This document shows, piece by piece, positions 33,830 through 44,000 of a DNA stretch of 64,000 bases (the stretch's first letter is position 1; each line of letters starts with the position of its first letter). Source of the DNA: Adiantum capillus-veneris (lineage: Eukaryota > Streptophyta > Polypodiopsida > Polypodiales > Pteridaceae); the NCBI GenBank assembly GCA_014529385.2, contig CM043964.1, positions 2,837,497 through 2,901,496 of the forward strand. The letters run 5' to 3'. The notes below the pieces were generated by a model, which saw nothing but the letters and a program-made list of their open reading frames with translations, did not search any database and was not told where the DNA came from. The position numbers were made by a program, and so were the translations under genes.

Positions 33830-34870
33830 TACCTATGGATTTCAAAAGCCACTCTCGAGAGCCCAGGGCTACCCACCTTGCTTCCTTTGAAAGGTCTTCA
33901 ACAAAGCCTCTTACCTCAATCGCACTTTGCTCCTCCTACCCTCACACAAGATAACAAAAAATCCACCCATTGTGTTCAAAATCCCCTTCACACCCACCAC
34001 TAGAAAACTTCTACCCTTTCAATGTATTAGCAATACCATTTCTCAAGCTTGCTAACTTAATGCTAATCTCTCCCACCTCCCTAGACCAACTATTTGTTGG
34101 ACTTCAAGGCCCAACATCCATAGCCTTCTAGTACATAGTTTACACCCCCCCCCATCCAACTTATAAACCCCACACTCTATAACCTCTCTTGTCTCTCCCA
34201 ATTTCCCTTTTTTAAGAACTCTCGTGTCCTATAAAATTACAATTTTTCTCTTGCACCATCCTATCTATAGGTCAATATTTTGGGGATACTCTTGAACTCC
34301 TCCACCTTACCTACATACCTTTGAAATACCCTTTGGGCACTTTTTTACGCCCTGGTCAAAACCTTATTGAGCTTACTGTTGACCTCTTCAAATAAAATCT
34401 TTCATTTTATAACACAAGCTTTCTCCTTTCTTTTCATGATGATTCTTTCCCCTCACCTAAAAAACCCCCCTTATTTACACTTTTACCCCACTCTCTCATT
34501 CCCAAAAAATTGTACTATGAAATGTTGCCTTTAATTTACATCCATACCCAAATCACCTTAACTCCTCTCCCAGTACCCTAGTACTTGGTTTTTAATACCA
34601 CTACTCCCAAAAATGTTGTTCCCCAAGAAGTCATTAAACCTTAGAATCTTACAAGCACCCTTTATAAACCCCTACCTTCTCCTCTCATATATCACATTCT
34701 ATAACACCACCACTGAAGAGCTCATAAGAGCAAAACGCGTTTGGTGGTACTCTCCCTTCTCCAACCATCCTTTTTTGGATTACCCCCATTTTGGCACCTA
34801 TGATTTTCCTAATCTTATGGAATCGTTTCGCACGCTTGAATACTTCTTTGTTTTCAAAGTTTTGCTCTAA
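33830..34870 (+). mobile_element. Element D3: degenerate PLE 3' portion, opposite strand
   Basis: Plus-strand DNA resembles the minus strand of D1 from the RT thumb onward: CTCCCACCTCCCTAGACC...TATTTGTTGGA...GGCCCAACATCCAT near 34070-34125 (D1: minus strand around 31105-31060), then a TATA-like box and a hammerhead at the same spacing, then ATCGTTTCGCACGCTT near 34822. No open frame remains. It lies head-to-head with D2. Its left end, near the C run at 33811-33823, is uncertain. Confidence 0.65.
34706..34748 (+). ncRNA. Degenerate hammerhead ribozyme in PLE D3
   Basis: Core CTGAAGA (34713-34719; position 7 is free in hammerheads), stem II GCTC/GAGC with ATAA loop, AAAA in place of GAAA (G12 to A), stem III AC-GC-GT, and a perfect 7-bp stem I ACCACCA/TGGTGGT. 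Stem I and stem II pair although their bases differ from D1, so the structure was maintained before decay. G12 is the general base in catalysis, so this copy should be inactive. Confidence 0.72.
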
Positions 34871-35081
34871 GATCTGTAGAGCCGCTCTCAGGCTACGTTT
34901 TGATATAAAAACTTTTCCGATCCGATATCGTTTGTGAAAGTTATGGCCAAAACAGTGAAATGCAGTTTAGATTGGTCAAAATGAGTTCAAATTCAATTTT
35001 AAAAGAAGATTTGGGATCTCTGTGACATTGTGAACACTTTTGTATGGTCAAAAGTACAGTTGGACCCTAAAACTGGCCTAG

Positions 35082-36676
35082 AGACATCCTACGCGTAGGA
35101 TGTCTATATGCTAAGAATTTAACAAAATTTGGTCCAGAGACTCCCCTTAAGTCTAGCAACACAATGGTATGCTCAGAATCTCATTTGGGCCTAAAAATAG
35201 CCTTGAGACATACTACGCGTAGGATGTCTTTTTTCTAAGAATGACTTGAAATTTTCACCCCAGCTTCTCCTTGATGTGCTGATCACAGTGGTGTGCTCAT
35301 AAGCTGGTTTGGAGTCCTAAATCAAGTTGGAGACATCCTACGCGTAGGATGTCTAACTGCTCAGATTTTGTCCAAACTTGATCCCAAGATTCTCCTAGTG
35401 CTCAACAACCCAATGGTATGCTCAAAATTGAATTTGGATGCCAATAGGTCAAGATTTGGGCTGCATAAGCTTCTAGTGCACTCTAAGAGTAGGATGTTTG
35501 ACAATTCTTGTCTTTGCTTTGTAAATAGGCCAAACAAGGTCCAAATTCACTTTTGAAAAAAAGTTATGGAATCCTTGAGACACTTAGAACCTCCCTATAT
35601 GGCCAAAGTAGAATTTTGACCACTTTATGACCCTGGAGACATCCTACGCGTAGGATATCTTTTTGGTCTGTTTCAGCTCAAACTTGCACTGTAGCTTCCC
35701 CTTGATGTGCTAAACTCACAGCTATTTTTACTTTTTGATTCTGACACCTATAGGTTGGTCAAATGATCAAGAATTTGTTCCAAAAGCCTTATGTCTGTTC
35801 TGATGAATTCCTAAGTCAAATCAACTCCAAATTGGACTAAAATTGACTACGAGGCTTATCTAAGGCTATATGACAGCATGGTATGGTGACAGGAGAATTT
35901 TGGTCTCAGAATCATGCAGTAGACATCCTACGCATAGGATGTCTTTTTGCTCAGAATGAACCCAAACTTGGACCAAAGATTCCCCTAGTCTTCAACAACC
36001 CACTGGTATGCTTAGATTTGAGTTTGGATGTAAAAAGACCCCAAAACTAGCTATTCTTGCCTTTTTGAGTCAAAAGTGCTAAAGTCTGTTCAATGTTCAC
36101 TTTCACTGACCCAAATGAGATGAAATTTATCACATGCACTCAATACAACATTTAGAACATGCCAATGGAGTCATCCTATGGTTTGGTCTCAAAATTAGGC
36201 CTTGGACACAATTTGGGTAGGATGTCTGGCAATTCTAGTCTTTTGGCTTTGATCTGTCAAAATTTGGTCAAATTTCTACTTTTCGGGTGAAAACAGGGTA
36301 AAACCTACCTTCTGAACACACTGGTCAACTCAGAATTTCAAAATCTCCACCAGATCACCCTGTAGACATCCTACGCGTAGGATGTCTACTACTGAAATTT
36401 TGAGATTGAAGTGTCCCTGATGCTTCCTTATGCTTTCAGCAAGTGCAAGTATGCTTCACAATTGGAAAAACATGCAAAAATCACTCAATTAAGCCTTTGC
36501 TGAAATTTTACGTTTTCGGACTCCGCCTTTTGGCTTTTGGTCAACAAAAATAGGGAAAAACACCCAAGTCAATATGTTACTAGGGTAAAACCTACCCTCT
36601 GAACCCACTGGTAACCTCAGTTTTCCCAAATTCCATGCCAAAAGTTCCCTAGAGACATCCTATGCGTAGGATGTCT
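35082..36676. repeat. Array of 24-bp palindromes (AGACATCCTACG + its inverse)
   Basis: Full palindromes with 0-1 mismatch at 35082-35105, 35206-35229, 35331-35354, 35637-35660, 35921-35944, 36364-36387 and 36653-36676; half-sites near 35487 and 36217. Copies 1, 3 and 6 are perfect. Surrounding units (GGTATGCTCA..TT and neighbours) are much more diverged than the palindromes. Confidence 0.9.
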
Positions 36677-37208
36677 ACTGTCTTAAAATGCAATTTTTTT
36701 CTGGCAGTAGTATTCCCTATGCTCTGTAGAGCTCTCAGCAATAATCACAGAAAATTTTGGACTTCAAATCAGCTTCAAAACACAATCTACCGTCTTTCCT
36801 ACTTAGTGTTTTTCACTTCTCAGATGAGCCTAACAGCAAATAAGACATGCATAAAGTACTCTAGATCAGCAATCAAGATATCCTACTTACCCTACTCCTA
36901 CTGATCATGTGAGATGGTGATTTTGATGTCTTGGTTGCTTCCTAGCCTCACACAGACTCTCAAGTCAACCTACCACCACATCTACCACTCCAACTCCTAC
37001 TCTCTACACCACAATCTACTCTAATCCACAGATCCTAACTAAACCTATCTAGTCGCAGACCCTCGGCAAGACACACACTTCCTGGCTATCCACTTGATCA
37101 CGGAATATCCTCTTCCGGATCCACTTAAGAAAAACGCTTTCTTTAGCCGAAACTAAATCAAGCAACCATCACACGAGTGTCAGTAGGAAACCTACTTAGG
37201 TCCTTGTG

Positions 37209-37226
37209 TCCCCGACAGCGGCGCCA
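37209..37226 (-). promoter_or_regulatory. Primer-binding site (Asp tRNA-like), element F
   Basis: Minus strand TGGCGCCGCTGTCGGGGA. It differs by two transitions from the complement of the plant tRNA-Asp 3' end (TGGCGCCGTTGCCGGGGA), the primer commonly used by Tat and Athila elements. Confidence 0.75.
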
Positions 37227-37227
37227 A

Positions 37228-37358
37228 TGTTGGACGGAGCGACTCACACACCCATGAAGTGCATTCAAACACTACCTAGATCAACATAATGTCAATCAAG
37301 GACACAGATGACACGATAGGCACATGGAGGAAATCTCTTTAGCTTGTCAGGCTGAGAC
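37228..37358 (-). repeat. LTR of element F, left piece
   Basis: Starts TGTTGGACGG on plus (minus strand LTR ends CCGTCCAACA). It is cut at 37359 by insertion of element G and resumes after the CATCC duplication at 59350. Confidence 0.65.
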
Positions 37359-37363
37359 CATCC

Positions 37364-38024
37364 TGTAAGGTCTCTGACCCCGATCAAAAGAGCACCATTG
37401 TACGATGAAATGAACATAATGGAAAAAGGTACTATTTTTAGCAGTTTTCTAAATTCTGTCAGTGCCATGATGTTTAGAATGTTTTAAACCTTCGAAATGT
37501 GAATTAAAATAATTTTTGTAAAAAAATCCAAAAATAGCAAGTTTTTGGTCACCCGTTCCGTTCAGTTTTGATCGTTTCGAAAAACTGCACCTGTACCCCA
37601 AATTTGAAAAAAATGCATTTTCGGACCCCGGGGGCTGCTAAATATGGCAGGTACTTGGTCCAGTACGTCTTAGTTAGATCTCTGTATAGCAATTTACGGC
37701 ATCAAAATCCGACTCTTATGACCCAATTTAGCCAAAAATCAATTTTTCCAAAAATTGAGCGGGGAGGCACCGGAGCCCGGGACTGTGTGGGAACAGGTCC
37801 CAGGCCACTCCAGATCAGCTTTAGCAGCTAGGGGGCGCCCTCTTGCCTTGTGGGAGTCCTGGGAAAGCTACCAAGCCAGTAACTAAGTCTCAGAGTTAGT
37901 TAAACTAGCCAACCTGACACTTGGTGAGTAGGGAACTAGACTTGCCATGCTTAGCTGGAGAAGCTCCCAGATGCATTTAGCAACCCAGTTCGATTTTCAG
38001 CCTGTAGGAGCCTATTTTAAAGAC

Positions 38025-38072
<48 letters not shown>

Positions 38073-39296
38073 ATGCTCATACACACACACACACAGTGCA
38101 TACACACACCTACACACACTGGGAAGGTGCTGCCGGTTCACACACCTTTTGAAGGAGAATCAAGGAGGAAGGTGCTGCCGAATTCTCATCTCAAGAAGCT
38201 CGATTAGATCAGAAAATTGAGAAGATTATTAGCCCTTAATCACGGTAACCACGGTTTAATTAATGCTATCTGTAAATTCCTTTCTCTACCATCTAAATTC
38301 CTCGTCTATTATGCTTATTCCTAGTCGTAATTCTCTATAATTACTCTCTAAATCCTCTTTAACCATATTCTATTATGTAATCATCATTCCATAGCTGAAT
38401 TATCAGCCATTCATCATTCTCGATTAATGATTAGTGTATAATTATTAGAATTTTCTCTCTCTAGGTGGCATAGAAATTAGTCGATAAGCTAGTAATTGTG
38501 TAGATTTAAGAGAATCACTTTTTTTCATCACTCATTAATACTGTAACTAAATTAAATTCATTTTCTTTATGCATTAAGGTGTAATTAAGGAAAAATTAAT
38601 CTATAATTAAGTCTCTACGAGTTGACTTTCCTCACACGTATGCATAAAATAAATCTTCATCATCTAGTTGCTAGGAAAGAGATTAATCATACTTAATTCA
38701 TCTCTCTGATAATTCCATCAGTGAAATCCTACTATTATTAATCACGTAAGTTGAGTAATTATCTTTAGAGCAGGCTCCCATAGGAATACGCATCATCCAT
38801 AATGATTGCTATATAGAAGAATCTAAACCTCTCATGTAGCAGGCATTGTTTGATGTTGCTAATCTATCATTTGTCTTGTTATGACGCTTGTGGACATTAG
38901 CTCTTTTCTCCAAGTTAATTATTTAAAGTAGTGAGTTTAAAATGGCCCCGGTTAAGAGGACTCTCTTTGGTGGAGCCCACGACCACGAGGCAGGAACGAG
39001 CAAGGTGAACGGGAAGGGAAAAGCTCCCATGGAGGAACAAATACCGGCCATCTCACGGGCCATCGACGAAGAAATGGAAGAGGTAGGTCATAACTTCATT
39101 CAAGCTGTTTAATTTAACATTGCACACGTTTAGTTAGGAATGAACATATCCCCAAACATGTTGGAGAAATCCGACGGAAACCTTGGCATTGAATTCATCG
39201 TACATTAAGTTCTAAAGTAGGAAGGAAATGATTGATGGGTATGCTGGTTGCAATAGGAAAGAATGTCCTCTAGGGAAAATTTAGCTCGACATGTTC
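37364..39296 (+). repeat. 5' LTR of element G, left part
   Basis: Collinear with 56565-58486. Includes a (CA)n microsatellite (about 38028-38097, longer than in the other LTR) and the putative first coding exon. It ends in TGTTC, duplicated at the right end of element H. Confidence 0.92.
38942..39082 (+). CDS. Putative first coding exon of element G, inside its LTR
   Basis: ATG at 38942 opens MAPVKRTLFGGAHDHEAGTS, then NGKGKAPMEEQIPAISRAI and DEEMEE, 47 codons, ending exactly at GAG|GTAGGT, a good 5' splice donor. The 3' LTR copy (58122 onward) keeps the frame with a few amino-acid changes (for example RTRFGG), although its donor reads GCAGGT. The 3' acceptor TGGTGTTGCAG at 48755-48765 opens a frame in matching phase (0). 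The basic N-terminus looks Gag-like. The product and the splicing are predictions. Confidence 0.5.
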
Positions 39297-39580
39297 TGTT
39301 AACCCTCACGGCACACGGACACCCTATGATCTATAAACATTGTATTATTTAGAGTCAGGTACCGGGCTTGTCGGACCAATAGGGAAAGGTAGAGTGATCG
39401 CCGATGAGAGGCGCACTTTAACAAGAACATGCTAGGGTTAGTTGGCTAAGCATGGGCGCCCAAGTGTGAATGGGGTGAGCTCCTATAAAAGCCAACTAAA
39501 CCTAATTTTTACTCATTCTCTCATTTGTGCAATAGAAGAGTGCTCTTGCTCCATCTCCATCTTCTTCTTCTTCACCTCCT

Positions 39581-39618
<38 letters not shown>

Positions 39619-39869
39619 GGAGAGTGTGTATGCGATCGAGCATTACGAAGGCACGACGGCGGCGAAGCGGTTGAGCGCGGCACGACTGCAGCTTCTTCTT
39701 CATCGCGGCGAGGAATCCACCACGAAGGCGAGCGTAGAGCGGTGAGTGACACACCCTTTGTTCTCTTGAGCTTGCTAGTTTAGGCTTGTTGTGTGCTTGG
39801 AGCCGTTTGTGGCTCGCACACGGTGTATTGGCAAGTCCCTTGCTTCGACAGTGCGGCAAGGAGCGCACA
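39297..39869 (+). repeat. 5' LTR of element H
   Basis: TGTTAACCCTC...GAGCGCACA. Contains a (TG)n(AG)n microsatellite (39583-39620) and a strong splice-donor-like AGCG|GTGAGT at 39742. It differs from the 3' LTR mainly in microsatellite length. Confidence 0.93.
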
Positions 39870-40417
39870 TTTTTGGCAAGGAGCGCGATTGAGCGGGCGG
39901 CTAAATTTTTCGAAAATAAAAAACGTGACTCTTAAAACGGACGGGTTGGTTTGTATAAAAGATAGATCGGGATCGAGATCATTTTCCCAAGCCCAAGCCC
40001 AAGCCCAAGCCCAAGCCCAGGCCTAGGCCCAGGCCTCAGTCCTCAGTCTTATGATATATACTAGACTCACTCTTATATATATACCCTACTCCCTCAAGAG
40101 AGAATGAGAGGATGTGGGACAAGTCCTCCACTCTCCTCCTTTCTCTTCCCACTTGCACCCTTAGACTTTCTTGTTTGGGCCTAGTTCCCTACTGGAAATT
40201 GACAGTTTTAGGGATTCCGAGGGCATAGAGTGACCAAACGGAGGGCTATAAAGCACGGCACGACCCTCTGACCGATACGCTCGTTTCGAGCTATCACACG
40301 GCCCATTCCACGACACGCTCTAAAAAATCTAGCAAAAAAACAAACAAAAAACACGCTAAAAACTAGCCACAAGGCCTCCTAGAGCAGCTTTTTGACACCT
40401 TAGGGTATCAAAAGCAC
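39870..40417 (+). other. Leader of element H
   Basis: The region after the LTR reads TTTTTGGCAAGGAGCGCG; TGGCAAGGAGC would be the primer-site position but I cannot name the tRNA. A CCCAAG hexanucleotide array sits at about 39988-40020. An acceptor-like TTTTTGACACCTTAG ends at 40403, fifteen bases before the MHLRSG start, and could pair with the donor at 39742. Confidence 0.55.
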
Positions 40418-41005
40418 ATGCACTTACGCTCTGGGCGGGTGCTAGAACACGAGCATATTGAGGGTGCCTCTGTTCATACGGACACCCATTACCCATCCAT
40501 GATAGGCTCTAGACCCTCAGCGGGGACACAAGGTAGCACCACCCAAGACCCTAAAATAGCCGCTAGTGATTCCTCCTCCGACTCAGAAATCATGGAAGCA
40601 TACCCTACCCAAAACATTGAGAGAGAAGGCCATGCACCTCCCGAAGCTCCACAGCCTAGTACTAGTATGTTTAGCCGTTTCATGGAAACATTAGGTAGAG
40701 CTACTCGCTCGGAACCTGATGCAAATGAAGCACACGAAGGGGGTGGGGAAGTGGACTCTCCTTTCACATCGCACGTGGACCCCACACCCCCAAAGAGTGT
40801 CCATGTGGATATCCTACCAACTTCTTACCAAGAAGGCCCTGTTGAGCTGCCTCCTTCAGAAGTTCCCTCTAGAGTACCGTTGGTGACAAGTAAAACCACG
40901 GGGAGCAACATTGCTTCTACCTCACAAGAAACCATTAACACGTCGACTCTAGAAGGATGTTCATTAATGATCATTGGACATACGACCTCCACACTGAGGT
41001 GTTGA
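40418..41005 (+). CDS. gag N-terminal ORF (MHLRSG type), element H
   Basis: 195 codons from ATG at 40418: MHLRSGRVLEHEHIEGASV, Ser/Pro-rich and acidic, probably disordered. It includes an amphipathic stretch MFSRFMETLGRATRSEP. 'MxLRSG' starts are common in Gag of plant Athila/Tat-type elements. It ends at a TGA about 90 bp before the large ORF and in another frame, so either a frameshift mutation splits one Gag or this is a separate leader protein. Confidence 0.65.
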   Translation: MHLRSGRVLEHEHIEGASVHTDTHYPSMIGSRPSAGTQGSTTQDPKIAASDSSSDSEIMEAYPTQNIEREGHAPPEAPQPSTSMFSRFMETLGRATRSEPDANEAHEGGGEVDSPFTSHVDPTPPKSVHVDILPTSYQEGPVELPPSEVPSRVPLVTSKTTGSNIASTSQETINTSTLEGCSLMIIGHTTSTLRC

Positions 41006-41096
41006 CGGATCTACACTTGGCCACGCCTACCATGTAGGATGGATAGAGATTGTACAATCCACCTCTAGTGCCACGAGCATCGAAGATCAACAGAAA

Positions 41097-44000
41097 ATGA
41101 TCTGTAATGTTATCCATGGCATTATTCAATCAGAAAGGCAAAACCGAGGGGTAAATATACTCTCAACTGGCCCCATGAGATTTCTGGATACGAGCAAGGC
41201 TCAACAGCCTACTCTATCACAAATGGAGACTCCTCTAATGAGCCCCATGGACCCATCTTACGTCATTTCACCTGGGGTCTCTATGCAATCTGAGCCTCCG
41301 AGCGAAAACTTTAGCTTCCCTAACTTGGCTCAACCCTCTATCAAGGAAAACACAGTGCTCACTCCAGGGATAAGCCTGACAGAGAATGTACCGATGACAT
41401 CTACGGTTAGCGCAGTGCCACTACCTAGTGTCGTAGTACCTAATATGGGGCCTCGACCATATGTGCCTCTAGCCCCTTATGCACACATGGCCCCCACACC
41501 TCCAATTGTACCACTTTCTTATGCTCCTCGAGTGCCGCTCCCTAGCCCTTATCCGAGTGGACCTATGCCCGGTTATGTTCCATATCCTGCATCATCCACA
41601 CATATGCCAAGACCGGCACCCGTCCCTCTCCCACATATGATTCCAAGAGTACCTCCACCGGCCCTACCTCCTCACATAGGTGACTTGGCAGCGTTTGCTC
41701 AAACCATAGGTCGATCTATCGCGGAAAATATGCGTCATGCATCTGATAGAGAGCCTAGAAGTAAGGCAGTACAAATTGCCAAACTCACGCAAAAATTCAA
41801 TGGGGACAAAGATGCTAGGAAACACATTGAAGTGTTTGAACAAGTATGTGATTCCTTAGGGGAACGCAACGAACTACATAAGTGCAATGCCTTAAGCTTG
41901 ACCTTAAGTGGGAAGGCTGGAGATTGGTATAGAACCCTAAGGGTGGACGAGAAAACAATCTACCCTACCCTTCGAAGGTTGTTTCTAAAGGAGTACATAC
42001 GAGAAGGTGTGCTTTGGGGTGTAGCATCTCAGCTAATGAAGGCCGAACGTAAGGAAGGAGAGTCAGTAAGGGACTTCATTAGTCGTCTAAAGCACTTAAA
42101 CTCTCGTTGCCCTGTAAATGAGCGCTTCAACAATAACCAACTGCTTGATCGATTCATTCGAGGGTTGAGGAATGAAGGAATCTATAATGGACTAGTGATT
42201 AGAGGTATCACAACCTGGGAAGATGTCACTGCCAATGCAATCCAATTAGAGGACAACTTGATGATAGCAGGCATGAGGGTGTCTACTGACACGAGATCCA
42301 CTAGCTCACAAGCCATTGAGTATGAACCCATGACTGCAAAGCCCATTGCCAATGAGCCAAAGGTATTTCAGACATTCTTGACAGACCTCACCAAGGCAAT
42401 CCAAGAGTCTCTTAAGGATAATCGACCCCCTCAAAATAGTCACATGTATCCAAGAAGGGAGCAACAATGGTGTTCCATTTGCTTAGGTCCACATAGCACT
42501 AGTGAGTGCCCTACGTTTAGAGTAAAATTTAATGGAACTTGCAACGCATGTGGTAGGTATGGTCACCAAGCTAAGGATTGTTTAATGATCAAACGTATGA
42601 TGGAAAATAGACCACCTGTAGCCTGGATGGATGCACCTCGAGCTCCTGTATTGATGCCTGCTCCACCTGTTGAGCAACTACCGCAACACATGGTCCCTAG
42701 ACCTCAAAATGTTGTACAAGCTACACCGCTACCACCTCCTGTGCTAGGACCACAGCCCCCGCATCCAAGAGTCGCCCCTATGAACCAAGTGGGTTGCGAG
42801 CCATCAAATGCTTATCCAGATGGTTGTGAGGAGGAAATAGACACTAGTATTGCCTACGGACTTGATACATTGGAAGAGTGTCCTATATACTACATGGAAG
42901 ATTGTTGGGGGCAAGTCAAGCCGGTTTATCAAGCTGCTGCTCTCGCATCCAGAGGTCAAAATATCAACACCCAGGCTAGGAGGCCACCTCTTCAATGCTA
43001 CGAGTGTGGTGGACCACATCGAGTAGCGGAGTGCCCTATTAGGCTACAAAAGAATGCTGCACAGATGCAAATGAATCAAGGGAGCACGTCTGCAATGCCA
43101 ATACTCACATGTAATCGTTGTGGCATAGATCACTTGATTGCCCAATGCCCCTATAACCCAAATGCGCCTAAAATCACACCCCTAAATTTGGTCGAAATTG
43201 CTAGTGTGACATCGCCAATACCACCCGTCGCACCCGCTTATGCGATTACACAGTCCATGCTTCAAGGGCCAGGACATATCCTCGAAGAGAGAGATACCAC
43301 TTCAGTTATCCAAGCAAAGAAAAAGAAGACACGAAGGAAGAAGTCGCAGAATACGGAAAATTCAAAGCCAAGTTCCAAAAAAAACATAGGAACAGGAGAT
43401 GACCCCGTGTATATGAATGACCTCGAGGATGATTCAGATTCAATCGAGACAATGGAGACTAGAACCAATACCACAAAGAGAAAGACCGACAAAGAAAACC
43501 TTAACATGGAACCAAATGAAAACCGAATAAGAGAAAACCATAAAGAGCCTCTGAAAACACCACAAGTGTTTCTAAATCCAATCCAAGACCCCCAAGATAA
43601 ACCGCAGGGGAAAAAAGGGAAGAATCGTAAAAAGAAGATTGGGACGTACCCAAACCCAGTAGACGAGATTGAGCAGGTGAAACATCTAAGAGGTTTAGTG
43701 GATAAGACTCAAAGGAAACTAGAACCAGAACCCATGCAGGTCAAAATTCATGACACAGTGTTTCCCACGCAAGTTCATCCACCCCACATGAACCATAGAC
43801 CGTTAGCCATATCTAGTATCATCCAAGAAGGGAGTGAGGACGGGACATCAAAAAGTGAGCATACACCCTTCTTGTTGGAAAGGATGTTTAACGAAGGAAT
43901 ACCTGATCCCATTGAGGAATATGAGATTCCATCCTCACCAGTTCCTAGTCAAGGACCTACACCCTGCAAAACGCCAATGAATGTTGCCAAACTAGTGGAC

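Larger units (their letters stand above)
34880..37227 (-). mobile_element. Element F: leader region of a Tat/Athila-like retrotransposon with palindrome repeats
   Basis: Non-coding on both strands. The right border is an LTR start (37228) with a near-canonical Asp-tRNA primer site (37209-37226), so this is 5' leader of a minus-strand LTR element, truncated on the left next to PLE D3. The leader is built from diverged 125-150-bp units holding a 24-bp palindrome. Long repeated leaders are known in Tat/Ogre-type elements. No gag or pol of F is in the window. Confidence 0.6.

Noticed and set aside
35082-36676. CRISPR-like array.
   Set aside because: Repeats are palindromic, irregularly spaced (125-440 bp), embedded in longer diverged units, in plant DNA without cas genes.
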